Below, piece by piece: positions 26,545 through 36,108 of a stretch of DNA of 64,000 nt. Source of the stretch: CAVVST01 sp963750995 (lineage in GTDB: Bacteria > Acidobacteriota > Vicinamibacteria > Vicinamibacterales > UBA2999). The DNA is taken from assembly GCA_963750995.1 (NCBI GenBank), contig CAVVST010000005.1, forward strand, positions 868,001 to 932,000. Direction: 5' to 3'. A program made the position numbers and the translations under genes. The first letter of the stretch is position 1, and each line of letters opens with the position of its first letter. The notes under the pieces are model-generated. The model did not search any database. It was not told where the DNA came from and was given only the letters and a program-made list of their open reading frames with translations.

Positions 26545-27438
26545 GTGTCCGTCGAAGCTCCGCTGCAGTTCATCCGGCCCCGCGAGCCGAAACCCGAGTG
26601 GTTGAAGGTCCGCGCGCCCGGGTCGGAAAACTATCTGCGCCTGAAAGGGCTGATGAAGGAGCTCCGGCTCCACACGGTCTGCGAGGAGGCGCGGTGTCCG
26701 AACGTCGGCGAATGCTGGCACCACGGCACGGCCACGTTCATGATCCTTGGCGACGTCTGCACGCGCGCCTGCGCGTACTGCGCCGTCGCCCACGGCCGGC
26801 CGGGCGAGCTCGACGTTGCGGAGCCGGCCCGTGTTGCCCACGCGATCGAGACGATGGCATTGCGGCACGCCGTGATTACCTCTGTCGACCGGGACGACCT
26901 GCCGGACGGCGGGGCGTCGATGTTCGTGCACACCATCCTGGAGACCCGGGCGCGGATACCCGGGTGCCGGATCGAGGTCCTGATCCCGGACTTCCAAGGC
27001 GCAGAGGCGCCGCTGCGCGCCGTGCTCGACGCCGGCCCTGACGTCCTGAACCACAACATCGAAACCGTGCCGCGGCTGTATCGAATGGCGCGCTCCGGCG
27101 GCCGCTATCCGCGCTCCCTCGAGCTGCTCGACCGGTCGCGGCGCTACCGGCCGGCGGTTCCGACCAAGACCGGCATCATGGTGGGTCTTGGAGAGGACTT
27201 CGACGAGATCGTCTCGGTCTTCGACGACCTGCGTCGCGTCGGCGTCTCGATCCTCACGATCGGTCAGTACCTGCGTCCGACGTCGAAGCACGCGCCGATG
27301 GCCCGCTATTACCATCCTGATGAATTCGCCGAACTGAAAACGATCGCCCTCGGGAAGGGCTTCGGCCACGTCGAATCAGGCCCGCTCGTCCGCAGTTCGT
27401 ACCATGCCCACGAACAGGCCGACGCAGTGCTGCGCTAA
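26545..27438 (+). CDS. lipA: Lipoyl synthase
   Basis: A 297-residue radical SAM enzyme that inserts two sulfurs into octanoyl chains to form the lipoyl cofactor of E2 subunits. The auxiliary cluster motif CEEARCPNVGEC (C-x4-C-x5-C), the radical SAM motif CTRACAYC (CxxxCxxC) and the C-terminal RSSYHA are all present. The client PDH E2 subunit (aceF) is in the same window at 34685. The GTG start fits the family N-terminus (FIRPREPKPEWLKVRAPG). Array G-right runs to within 8 bp of the start and no Shine-Dalgarno is visible. lipB is not in the window. Confidence 0.95.
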   Translation: MSVEAPLQFIRPREPKPEWLKVRAPGSENYLRLKGLMKELRLHTVCEEARCPNVGECWHHGTATFMILGDVCTRACAYCAVAHGRPGELDVAEPARVAHAIETMALRHAVITSVDRDDLPDGGASMFVHTILETRARIPGCRIEVLIPDFQGAEAPLRAVLDAGPDVLNHNIETVPRLYRMARSGGRYPRSLELLDRSRRYRPAVPTKTGIMVGLGEDFDEIVSVFDDLRRVGVSILTIGQYLRPTSKHAPMARYYHPDEFAELKTIALGKGFGHVESGPLVRSSYHAHEQADAVLR

Positions 27439-27481
27439 GAACAAAGGAAAGTGAAAGAAGGGCGCGGCGGCCTCGCCGGCG

Positions 27482-28858
27482 TCACTCGACCAGTTTCACA
27501 CCCTGGACACGGCGGGACGGCGAGACGTAGGCGCTGACCAGGCTTTCGTGACCAGCGGGGCCTACCGCCGCTACGCCGATGACAACGTTGTCGATCGACA
27601 GCCTCGGCAGCACGAACTGGGTCACGTTTCCCACCAGCTGCTGGTGCTGCCAGTCGGTGGCCCAGCCATCGCGCCAGTAAATCCGGTACGCCGCCGCGCC
27701 TGGCGAGGCGACCCACCGGAGGTTCGCGTCGTAACCGGACGGATCGCGGCCGAGCAGCGGCTGGCCGCGTTCAGAAAGGACTCCGGGAGCCGGCGGCGCC
27801 AGCGCCAGGGCCGCCACGGCAGCGGTGTTGGCACGGGCGTTCTGCGCGAGATAGTCGAAATCAACGCCCTCGAGCGTGTCATTCGCCGAGTGCTGTTTCT
27901 GATAATTCTCGTTCGCTTCGCGGAACACCACGGCGGGAAAGCCGAAACCGTTGAACGACTGGTGGTCGCTGCCCCGCCCGAAGCGATCCTGACGCGCGAA
28001 CAGCCGGATCCGGTGCGACGGCACATACAGCGCGGCCAGCTTCTGGATGTACCGTGCCAGCGACCTGGACATCGAATCCTCGGGGCCGTCCGAATACACG
28101 CGCACGCTCGCGCCGTCGACGCTGCCGTTCCCGCCTCGCGAATTGCCGACGATGTCGTTGTCGAACATCGCGTCGACAGCCACCTTCTCGCCGGCGAGGC
28201 GCTGGGCGTGCGCGGTTGAGCCAATCAGCCCCTGCTCCTCCCCGGCCCAGCAGATGAACACCAGCGTCGCGTCGAACTCGACGCCGCTCTCGGCGAACCT
28301 CCGCGCCAGCTCCATCGTCAGCACCGTTCCGCTGCCGTCGTCATTGGCTCCCGCGGCGTCGACGTTGAAGTCCTGCCCGGGTTGCGCCATCGCATCGAAG
28401 CCTGGAGGCAGCGGCGTTGGCCGTTTGATGTTGCGCGTCTGATCGGGGATGTTCAGCGAATCGTAATGGCCGGTCACGTAAATCCGCCGGCTGCTTCTGC
28501 CGGGGAGCACCGCCATGACGTTGCGGATTTCAACTTCCTGCGTGATCCGCCCCTGCGGCGCTACCCGGTAGGTATCGAAGCTCACCTGCAACTTCGAGCT
28601 CGACCGCCGCAGCTCGTCGAAGATCCACTGTCGTGCCGCACCAATTCCACGGGTTGACGAGGTGGTATCGGACAAGGTGTTGCGCGTGCCGAACCCGGCC
28701 AGCGTGGTGAGCATCTGGCGCAGGTGATCGACGGAAACTGACGCGACCAGCTTTTCGATACGCGGGTCGGCGTCAGGGGCCGGGCCGGCGCTTTGCGCCG
28801 CCGCTACCGCCGGCCATGCCACCAGCAGAAGGGCCAGTAACCGCATCCAGTGCGCCAT
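27482..28858 (-). CDS. M28-family zinc aminopeptidase/carboxypeptidase, secreted
   Basis: About 458 residues: signal peptide (LLALLLVAWPAVAAAQ), then an M28 peptidase with zinc ligands in VTGHYDSLN (His), GANDDGSGTVL (bridging Asp), CWAGEEQGLIGS (catalytic Glu-Glu), MFDNDIVGNS (Asp) and GSDHQSFNGFG (His). The C-terminal ~110 residues form an FN3/beta-sandwich-like region (RWVASPGAAAYRIYWRD). The ATG at 28858 follows GAGG at good spacing and directly starts the signal peptide; a start at 28906 adds an unlikely basic leader. The gene is 14 bp downstream of the SnoaL-like gene. Confidence 0.92.
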   Translation of the reverse strand: MAHWMRLLALLLVAWPAVAAAQSAGPAPDADPRIEKLVASVSVDHLRQMLTTLAGFGTRNTLSDTTSSTRGIGAARQWIFDELRRSSSKLQVSFDTYRVAPQGRITQEVEIRNVMAVLPGRSSRRIYVTGHYDSLNIPDQTRNIKRPTPLPPGFDAMAQPGQDFNVDAAGANDDGSGTVLTMELARRFAESGVEFDATLVFICWAGEEQGLIGSTAHAQRLAGEKVAVDAMFDNDIVGNSRGGNGSVDGASVRVYSDGPEDSMSRSLARYIQKLAALYVPSHRIRLFARQDRFGRGSDHQSFNGFGFPAVVFREANENYQKQHSANDTLEGVDFDYLAQNARANTAAVAALALAPPAPGVLSERGQPLLGRDPSGYDANLRWVASPGAAAYRIYWRDGWATDWQHQQLVGNVTQFVLPRLSIDNVVIGVAAVGPAGHESLVSAYVSPSRRVQGVKLVE

Positions 28859-28872
28859 CGATACCTCGAGCC

Positions 28873-29304
28873 TCAGGGGCAGCCGTTGTCGAAGATGATG
28901 CGCCACACGCCGTCGGCGTCCAGGCGCCAGGTGGAGTTGTAGGTGCCGATCCGCTCTCCCTTGGGGTCGAAGACAGGACCGGTGGACAACGCCAGCGTGC
29001 CGGAAGGCAGGACCTCGACGGTCTCAGGCCGCCACGAGAACGGCGCCTGGGGGCCGTCGAAGAAACGCTGCCACGCGGCCGCGATTTCCTTCGGGCCGCG
29101 GGTGGTTCCGCCGACGCCGACGAAGACTGCCTCGGGAGAGATGAAGGACGTGAAGGCCGCCAGGTCCCTGTCCGCCATGCTCCTGGCGAACGCCGTCTCG
29201 CGGGCGCGGACTTCCTGCTGCCGCTCGGCCAGGCTGATCTGCTGGCCGGTCAAGACTACGGGGATCACCGCAACCATGAGGAGAGCTGAGATTCGGCCCT
29301 TCAT
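28873..29304 (-). CDS. Secreted SnoaL/DUF4440-like (NTF2-fold) protein
   Basis: A 143-residue protein with a signal peptide (ISALLMVAVIPVVLTGQQ) and an NTF2-like fold: RETAFARSMADRDLAAFTSF, AVFVGVGGTTRGPKEIAAAW, and YNSTWRLDADGVWRIIFDNG at the end, a DUF4440 hallmark. Family knowledge: small-ligand-binding or isomerase-like fold, usually without a known substrate in such secreted forms. Probably an operon with the M28 peptidase downstream. Confidence 0.88.
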   Translation of the reverse strand: MKGRISALLMVAVIPVVLTGQQISLAERQQEVRARETAFARSMADRDLAAFTSFISPEAVFVGVGGTTRGPKEIAAAWQRFFDGPQAPFSWRPETVEVLPSGTLALSTGPVFDPKGERIGTYNSTWRLDADGVWRIIFDNGCP

Positions 29305-29381
29305 GAGTGGCCGATGCTAGCACGTCATGAAGATCCTCGGCGCCTCGGTCGCGCCGTGATCAGTAAGGCGCTACGAGTGAG

Positions 29382-30125
29382 CTACCGGAACATCCGCAGC
29401 AGGCGCGTGACGGGGTCGTAGTAGCGGCTGACGACGCGCTCCTTGAGCGGAATGATGGCGTTGTCGGTGATGTGGATGTGCTCGGGGCAGACCTTCGTGC
29501 AGCACTTGGTGATGTTGCAGTAGCCGATGCCCTTTTCTTCCTTGAGCGCCGGAATCCGGTCGACCGTGTCGAGCGGGTGCATCTCGAGCGCCGCGCTGTA
29601 GACAAAAAACCGAGGTCCGATGAATTCCTCGTGCTTGTTGTGTTCGCGGAGGACGTGGCAGACGTCCTGGCACAGGAAGCACTCGATGCACTTGCGGAAT
29701 TCCTGCACGCGGTCGACGTCGCGCTGCGCCATCCGCCAGGTGCCGTCGGGAGCATCGGCCGGCCGCGGCTGGAACTTCTGAATCCCCTTCTTGACGCGGA
29801 AGTTCCACGACACGTCGGTGACCAGATCCTTGATCGGCGGAAACGCGCGCATCGGCTCGACCGTGACCGGTTCCCAGAGGTTCAACTCGCTCAGCCGCGT
29901 CATGCACATCAGGCGCGGATTGCCGTTGATCTCTGCAGAGCAGGAGCCGCACTTGCCCGCCTTGCAGTTCCAGCGGACCGCGAGGTCGGGCGCCTGCTCC
30001 GCCTGGATCTGGTGCACGACGTCGAGGACGACCATCCCTTCCGACACCTTGCTGTGGAACGTCTGGAACGTGCCGTCGCCTTCCGGGCGGGTGCGCCAGA
30101 TCTTGAAAGTGGCGTCAGAAATCAC
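29382..30125 (-). CDS. sdhB: Succinate dehydrogenase iron-sulfur subunit
   Basis: About 247 residues. [2Fe-2S] site: CKAGKCGSCSAEING. [4Fe-4S] and [3Fe-4S] sites: CIECFLCQDVCH and CNITKCCTKVCPEH. The subunit transfers electrons from FAD in SdhA to quinone at the membrane anchor. The GTG start at 30125 overlaps the sdhA stop (GTGA), consistent with coupled translation; VISDATFKIWR is the usual beginning. Gene order along the minus strand is sdhC-sdhA-sdhB. Confidence 0.93.
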   Translation of the reverse strand: MISDATFKIWRTRPEGDGTFQTFHSKVSEGMVVLDVVHQIQAEQAPDLAVRWNCKAGKCGSCSAEINGNPRLMCMTRLSELNLWEPVTVEPMRAFPPIKDLVTDVSWNFRVKKGIQKFQPRPADAPDGTWRMAQRDVDRVQEFRKCIECFLCQDVCHVLREHNKHEEFIGPRFFVYSAALEMHPLDTVDRIPALKEEKGIGYCNITKCCTKVCPEHIHITDNAIIPLKERVVSRYYDPVTRLLRMFR

Positions 30126-31934
30126 GACTTCTGCTCCTCGATCACCTGCTTCAATTCGTCCGGCATCGGCGCAATCGGTGCCAGGGATACCCGCATCTCG
30201 CCAGCGGCCTCCTTCACCATGACATTGACGGAGCCGAATTCGGCGATGCTTATCCGGGTAATCCTCGCGGAAGTGGCCGCCCCGGCTCTCGCGCCGCTCG
30301 ATAGCCGAGCGGGCGATGGCTTCAGACACCGTGAGGAGGTTGCGCAGGTCCAGGCACGTATGCCAGCCCGAGTGGTAGTCCCGGCTGCCGGTGACGCCGA
30401 CCCGCGCCGCCCGCGACTTATAGCCCCCGAGTGCGTCCACCGCCTGCCGCATCTCGCTTTCGATCCGGACGATGCCGACCAGCGCCTGCATGGTTTCCTG
30501 GAGGTCGCTCTGCACCTTGTACGGATTCTCGCCCTGGGCGCCGCGCTCGAACGGCGCGAGCGCGGTCTGCTCCGCCCGCGCCAGCGCGCCTTCGTCCAGG
30601 CGGGACTGGCCGTTCTGGCGGGCGAATGCGGCGGCATACTCCCCGGCGCGCTTGCCGAACACGATCAGGTCCGAGAGCGAATTGCCGCCCAGCCGGTTGG
30701 CGCCGTTGATGCCGGACGCGCACTCCCCCGCCGCGAACAACCCCGGGATCGTCGACATCTGCGAATCGGCGTCCACCCTGATCCCACCCATGATGTAGTG
30801 CGTCGTCGGGCCCACCTCCATCGCCTCCCTGGTGATGTCGAGGTCGGCGAGCTGCTTGAACTGGTGATACATGCTCGGCAGCTTGCGCTTGATGTGCGCC
30901 TCGGCGTCCGGCAGCTTCTCCTTGATCCACGCGATGTCGAGGAAGACGCCGCCGTGCGGAGAGCCGCGCCCCGACTTGACCTCGCGGTTGATGCAGCGCG
31001 CGACGTGGTCGCGCGTGAGCAGTTCGGGCGGCCGGCGCGCCGACTTGTCGCCCTGGGTGTAGCGCCAGCCTTCCTCAGCGTCCGACGCCGTCTGCGGCTT
31101 GTAGTTGTCGGGGATGTCGTCGAACATGAACCGACGACCCTCGCTGTTCTTGAGGATGCCGCCCTCGCCGCGCACGCCTTCGGTCACGAGGATGCCCTGG
31201 ACGCTCGGCGGCCAGACCATACCGGTCGGATGGAACTGGACGAACTCCATGTCGATCAGTTCGGCGCCGGCGCGATACGCCAGAGCGTGGCCGTCGCCGG
31301 TACCTTCCCAGCTGTTGCTCGTGATCTTGAAGGCGCGGCCGACGCCGCCGGTGGCGAGGATGATCGCCTTGGCCGCGAATACGTGGAACGCGCCCTTCTG
31401 CCGGTCGTAGGCCAGGACGCCTGCCGCCCGTCCGGAGTCGAGCACGAGGTCGATGACCGTGTGCTCCATGTGGACCTGCACGCCGAGATAGCTGGTGTGG
31501 TCCTGCAGCGCGCGGATCAGTTCGAGCCCGGTGCGGTCGCCGACGTGCGCCAGCCGCGGATAGCGGTGGCCGCCGAAGTTGCGCTGGTTGATCCGGCCAT
31601 CCTTGGTGCGATCGAACACCGCGCCCCAGGCTTCGAGCTCGCGCACGCGATCCGGAGCCTCCTTGGCGTGGATCTCCGCCATGCGCCAGTTGTTGACGTA
31701 CTGCCCGCCTCGCATGGTGTCGGCAAAATGCACGCGCCAGTTGTCGCGGTCGTCGTTATGGCCCATGGCGGCCGCCATGCCGCCCTCCGCCATCACGGTG
31801 TGAGCCTTGCCGAGGAGCGACTTGCAGATCAGGCCAACCGAGACCCCGGCATTCGCGGCCTCGATCGCGGCGCGCAGTCCGGCACCACCCGCCCCGATGA
31901 TCAGGACGTCGTACGAATGGGTGGCATGCGTCAT
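30122..31934 (-). CDS. sdhA: Succinate dehydrogenase flavoprotein subunit, frameshifted
   Basis: About 604 residues. FAD-binding GAGGAGLRAAIEAANAG at the N-terminus, GGHRYPR and HPTGMVWPPS (active site), RGEGGILKNSEG, FAAGECASGINGANRLGG. Oxidises succinate to fumarate. The frame breaks near 30247: YPDKH is followed out of frame by EFGSVNVMVKEAAGEMRVS to the true stop at 30122, otherwise producing a false read-through into sdhB. The start ATG shares one base with the sdhC stop (TGATG). The single break in an essential, otherwise perfect gene suggests a base-call indel. Confidence 0.92.
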
Positions 31935-32738
31935 CAGAGAATTCTCGGGTCCGACCAGATCCCCATCGAGCAGAGGCGGATGTAGATGTCGGCGAAGGCC
32001 ACGGAGAACAGGCTGCACCACGCAAACAGCTGGTGCTTGTAGTTCAGCGCCGTGGAACAGGCGTAGGCGCGATCGCAGAGCGGGTGCTTCGATATCTCGT
32101 CATGCGCGCCGCCCGCTATATGGCGCATCACGTGGCAGCCCAGCGTGTAGCAACTCAGCAGCACCACGTTGACCGCGAGCAGGACGGTGCCGAGGCCGAT
32201 GCCGAACCCGGTTGCGCCGGTCGCCTCGTCGGTGAACCACAGCGCCAGCCACACGTCGTAGGCGAGCAGGAAGAGAAACAGCACCGCGATCCACATGAAG
32301 TAGCGGTGGACGTTCTGGAACACCAGCGGGAACGACTGCTCGCCCCAGTACCGACTTCCGCGGCTCGCCCACCGCGCACGCCGGCGGGTCGCCCCAGAAC
32401 GCCTTGTAGTAGGCGCCGCGGTAGTAATAGCAGGTGAAGCGGAAGAGGCCGGGAAACGGCAGGATGAGCAGGGCGGGCGAGAACGGCACCCACGCCGGAA
32501 TCCACGCCGGCTTCGGGCCGAACCACGCGTGAGGCGAATCGCCCCAGATTTCAGGCGCGTAGAACGGCGACAGGTACGGGCCGTAGGTGTAATGCGCGTT
32601 CTGAAAAGCCGCCCAGGTCGCGTACCCGACAAATGCCGACAGGCCGATGAAGATCGCGATCGGCGTCGACCACCAGACGTCGCGGCGGGTCGTTTCGCCA
32701 AACCCCCGCGACACCAGTCGAACCGGTATTACTTCCAT
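31934..32738 (-). CDS. sdhC: Succinate dehydrogenase membrane anchor (cytochrome b type), frameshifted
   Basis: About 268 residues joined across a break near 32357. Five hydrophobic helices are visible: PIAIFIGLSAFVGYATWAAF, a short one at LILPFPGLFRFTCYYYRG, RYFMWIAVLFLFLLAYDVWL, GLGTVLLAVNVVLLSCYTLG and WCSLFSVAFADIYI. Potential haem ligands are FQNVHRYF and GCHVMRHIAGG. No separate SdhD is found, so this single larger subunit probably carries the quinone site. The ATG at 32738 or a GTG six bases earlier may start it. The stop overlaps the sdhA start. Confidence 0.82.
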
Positions 32739-32786
32739 CCACACTTCTCCGAAGGCCTCGTCCGCATCGACATCGGGACAGCGCGG

Positions 32787-33224
32787 CTATTTGGGTGGGT
32801 CGATCTTGATGGTCTTCAGTGAGTCCGCGCTGGCGGCGAGCGCTGTCGTGCCGGCGGGATACTTCGAAGAACTCAGGATGTCCGCCACGACATCGGCGAC
32901 CTGTTCCGGCTTCATCGAACCCGGATCCAGCGCCGGCATCGTCGTCGCGATCTTCTCGTAGAGGTCGCCAACCGACTTGCCGGTCCAGTTCTTGATGAAG
33001 GGATCGCCCGTAAGCGCCGGGAAGAGGTCGGCCACGCCTTCCATCTTTTCACCGTGGCATGAGGCGCACTGTTCGCCATACACCGTGGCGCCGCGCGTCG
33101 CCTGTTCGGCGGTGAATACCCCGTCGGCCACCGACGTGGCCTGGGCTCGCAGAGTGGCATCGAAACCTGCCGCCAGGGCCAGCAGGGCACACGTCGCAAT
33201 CGCGAAAGTGATTCTCTTGGTCAT
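32787..33224 (-). CDS. Mono-haem cytochrome c
   Basis: A 145-residue secreted cytochrome: signal peptide (FAIATCALLALAAGF), haem motif QCASCHGE (CxxCH about residue 54) and an axial Met in the ATTMPALDPGSM region. It lies between the lpdA and sdhC genes on the same strand, suggesting cotranscription with the PDH/SDH block and a role in the respiratory chain that re-oxidises quinol. No oxidase subunit is visible in the window. Intact frame. Confidence 0.92.
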   Translation of the reverse strand: MTKRITFAIATCALLALAAGFDATLRAQATSVADGVFTAEQATRGATVYGEQCASCHGEKMEGVADLFPALTGDPFIKNWTGKSVGDLYEKIATTMPALDPGSMKPEQVADVVADILSSSKYPAGTTALAASADSLKTIKIDPPK

Positions 33225-33238
33225 GGGAATTTCTCAGT

Positions 33239-34685
33239 TTACCTCGATTGTCGCCTCGGTTTGAACACGTGGGTACTCTGGCCGAAGAAGACTTCCGCGC
33301 TCTCCATGAGCGTTTCCGAAAGCGTCGGATGCGGGTGGATCGTCAGCTTCATGTCGTCCGCGGTGGCGCCCATTTCCACGGCCAGGACGCCTTCCGCGAT
33401 CAGCTCCCCGGCGCCGGCGCCGGCGATGCCGACACCAAGGACGCGCCCTGACTTCGGTGCGAGGATCAGCTTGGTGAGCCCTTCGGGCCGGTCGATGGTG
33501 ATGGCCCGTCCGACCGCCGCCCAGGGGAACTTGGCGACCTCGATCTCGATGCCCCGCTCCGCCGCCTGCGCCTCAGTGAGGCCGCACCACGCGATCTCCG
33601 GATCGGTAAACACGACGGCAGGAATCGCCAGCGGCTCGAAAACCGCCTTGTGGCCCGCAATCGCGTCGATCGCCACGCGCGCCTCGTGCGACGCCTTGTG
33701 CGCCAGCATCGGCTCGCCCGCGACATCGCCAACCGCGAAGATCGACGGCTCAGCGGTACGGCGCTGGCCGTCGGTTTCGATGAACCCCTTTGCGTCTACC
33801 TTCACAGCAGTGGCATCAAGGCCGGGGATCTTCGAATTCGGCCGCCGGCCCACAGCGACAAGGACGCGGTCGAAGATCTGTTCTTTCGGTGGACCCGAGG
33901 GTCCGCCGCCACTTTCGGCAGGGCCTTCGAAGGTGACGCGAACGCCCTTCGTGTCTTCCGCGAGCTTCGTGACCTTCGTGTTCAGCATGATCGCGGCAAA
34001 CAGCGTCTCGAGCCGTTTCTGCAGCACGTTGGCCAGATCGCGATCGGCGCCCGGAAGGAGCCCCGCCGTCATCTCGACGACCGACACCTTGCTGCCGAGC
34101 GTGGCGTACAGGCTGCCCAGTTCGAGGCCGATGTAGCCGCCGCCGATCACGAGCAGCGACGTCGGGCACGTCGGGGACGTCCAGCGCCGAGGTGGAATCC
34201 ATCATGCGCGGGCTGTCGAGCGCCAGCGTTGGAATCCGCGTCGGCTGCGAGCCGGTTGCCAGGACGCAGTGCTCGAATTGCAGTGTGGCCGGGCCGCCTT
34301 GGCCGGCGATCGTCATCGAGCGTGGTCCAGTCAGGGTCGCGCGTCCCTGAATGAACTTGACCTTGCGCAGCTTCGCCACCTGGCCGACGCCGCCGGTGAG
34401 CTTGTCGACCACGTTCTGCTTGAACGATCGCAGCTTGTCGAGGTCGATCTTCGGCTCGCCGAACGTCACGCCCCACGCGCTGGCATGGCGCGCCTCGTCG
34501 ATGACTTTCGCCACGTGCAGCAGAGCCTTGGAGGGAATGCAGCCGCGATAGAGGCAGACACCGCCTGGGTTGGGCTCCTCGTCGACCAGCGCGACCTGCA
34601 TCCCGAGGTCGGCAGCGTAGAAGGCGGCCGCATAGCCCCCCGGTCCCGCGCCGAGGACCACAACCTGCGTGGATTCGCTGGCCAT
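33239..34685 (-). CDS. lpdA: Dihydrolipoyl dehydrogenase (PDH E3), frameshifted
   Basis: About 481 residues. FAD site GAGPGGYAAAFYAADLG, redox disulfide in GGVCLYRGCIPSKALL (CLYRGC), NAD site VIGGGYIGLELGSL, and the catalytic His-Glu in HPHPTLSETLMESAEVF. Re-oxidises the dihydrolipoyl arm of E2 with NAD+. The frame breaks near 34166 (DVPDVP to TSLLVIGGGYIG), where one extra G is present. Its ATG overlaps the aceF stop by one base. With aceF and aceE it makes a complete PDH complex on one operon. Confidence 0.93.
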
Positions 34686-36100
34686 CAGCCGAGAAGTGAG
34701 AGGAGAAACGGCTGCTCGACCGCCTCGACGACCCAGCGAAGGAAGCGCATCGCATCGGCGCCGTCGATCACCCGGTGGTCGTACGACAGCGACAGCGGCA
34801 GCAGCTGCCGGGGCTCGAACTTGTCGGAGCGCCACACCGGCTCGATGATGCCGCGCGAGACGCCGAGAATCGCCACTTCCGGCCAGTTCACGATCGGCGT
34901 GAAGTAGGTGCCGCCGATGCCGCCCAGGTTAGAAATCGTGATGCCGCCGCCGCTCATCTCCTCGAGTGTCAGCTTGCGGTTCCGCGCCTTCTCGGCGAGC
35001 TGATGCACGTCGATGGCAATGTCCGTGATGTTCTTGCGATCGGCATTACGCACGACCGGGACGAGCAGCCCCCGGTCGGTGTCGACGGCAACGCCGACGT
35101 TGACATACTTCTTGTACACGATCTCGTTGGTCTGCGGATCGAGCGAGGAATTGAGCTGCGGGAACTGCTTCACCGCGGTCGCGATCACCTTGACCAGCAT
35201 CGCCGTCACCGTGAGGTTGCCGCCCGCGGCTGTGATCTGCTCGCGGTACTTCCGGCGCAGATCCTCCATGGCGGTGATGTCGGCCTTGTCGAACTGTGTG
35301 ACGTGCGGGATGGTGTTCCACGCATGGCTGAGGCGCTCCGCGGTCGTCCGCCGGATATTGCTCATCGGCTGACGGTCGATTTCGCCCCAGCGCGAGAAGT
35401 CGGGCAGCGGCATCGCCGGTCGTGCCGCCGCGCCGGCGCTCGAGGCCGCGGCGGCGCTCGCCACGGACGGCATGCTGCTCAGAATTCTGCGCGCGTGTTC
35501 CTTGACGTCGGCTTCCGAGATCCGTCCCTCCGGGCCGGATCCCTGGACCTCGTCGATGTTGACGCCGACTTCCCTCGCCAGCCGCCTGACGCTCGGCGCG
35601 GCCGGTGCCGCCGGGTATCCTCCGGTCGCCCTCGCCGCTGCTGGCGCCTTGGGACTTGGGCTTTGGAGTTTGGGACTTGCCTGGGCGTCGACAGTTTCCG
35701 TGCGAGGCGCAGGCTTCGACTCGGCCGCCGGCCGGGCGGGCATCGACACGACCTTGTCCTTTGGCGCTTCGGCCTTCGGCGTTTCGGACCCGGAACTCTC
35801 GGCTTTGTCGTCTGGTTGTGCCTTGTGACTCGAGCCTTGCGCCCTGGGACTTGCTTCCCCCGACGCCCCGTCTTCGACCACCAGGACGACGGCGCCGACA
35901 TTGACCTTGTCGCCCGGCTTGACCTTGATCTCGGTGACCCGTCCGGCCACAGACGAGGGAACTTCAACGGTAGCTTTGTCGGTTTCGAGTTCGAGGACGG
36001 TCTGATCGGCGGCGATGGTGTCGCCGACCTTGACGAGGACGCGGGTGACGTCGCCGCCGGCGACATTTTCACCCAGCTCTGGGACTTTGAATTCGGCCAA
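34685..36100 (-). CDS. aceF: Pyruvate dehydrogenase E2, dihydrolipoamide acetyltransferase
   Basis: A 471-residue E2. Lipoyl domain at residues 1-77 with lipoyl-Lys in LELETDKATVEVPSS. Linker about 78-160. Peripheral subunit-binding domain about 165-205 (SVRRLAREVGVNIDEVQGSG). The catalytic acetyltransferase domain runs from about 240 to the end with LSLSYDHRVIDGADAMRF (His and Asp). One lipoyl domain only. The linker (PRAQGSSHKAQPDD, ASPKLQSPSPKAPA) is encoded by phase-locked 7-bp repeat arrays at 35760-35855 and 35648-35682, like those found between genes elsewhere. lipA is at 26545. Confidence 0.95.
   Translation of the reverse strand: MAEFKVPELGENVAGGDVTRVLVKVGDTIAADQTVLELETDKATVEVPSSVAGRVTEIKVKPGDKVNVGAVVLVVEDGASGEASPRAQGSSHKAQPDDKAESSGSETPKAEAPKDKVVSMPARPAAESKPAPRTETVDAQASPKLQSPSPKAPAAARATGGYPAAPAAPSVRRLAREVGVNIDEVQGSGPEGRISEADVKEHARRILSSMPSVASAAAASSAGAAARPAMPLPDFSRWGEIDRQPMSNIRRTTAERLSHAWNTIPHVTQFDKADITAMEDLRRKYREQITAAGGNLTVTAMLVKVIATAVKQFPQLNSSLDPQTNEIVYKKYVNVGVAVDTDRGLLVPVVRNADRKNITDIAIDVHQLAEKARNRKLTLEEMSGGGITISNLGGIGGTYFTPIVNWPEVAILGVSRGIIEPVWRSDKFEPRQLLPLSLSYDHRVIDGADAMRFLRWVVEAVEQPFLLSLLG
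35648..35682. repeat. Array H1: five 7-bp units inside the aceF linker
   Basis: Plus-strand units CTTGGGA, CTTGGGC, TTTGGAG, TTTGGGA and CTTGCCT in strict 7-bp phase. Because 7 is not a multiple of 3, the units are read in all three frames, giving LQSPSPK-like linker peptide without stops. Confidence 0.8.
35760..35855. repeat. Array H2: run of 7-bp units inside the aceF linker
   Basis: Units TTTGGCG, CTTCGGC, CTTCGGC and GTTTCGG at 35760-35787, degenerating, then GGTTGTG, CCTTGTG, ACTCGAG, CCTTGCG, CCCTGGG and ACTTGCT at 35814-35855. Its CCTTGTG unit is the complement type of array B. Confidence 0.7.
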
Positions 36101-36108
36101 CGAGGCTC

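Noticed and set aside
29472..31985. 837-codon open frame on the plus strand opposite sdhA/sdhB
   Set aside because: Antisense shadow of GC-rich coding DNA; the minus strand carries complete SdhA/SdhB domains and metal motifs, the plus frame carries none.
29382..32021. Natural SdhA-SdhB fusion
   Set aside because: The joined frame arises only from a one-base break near 30247; in the other frame SdhA ends normally and SdhB starts at an overlapping GTG.
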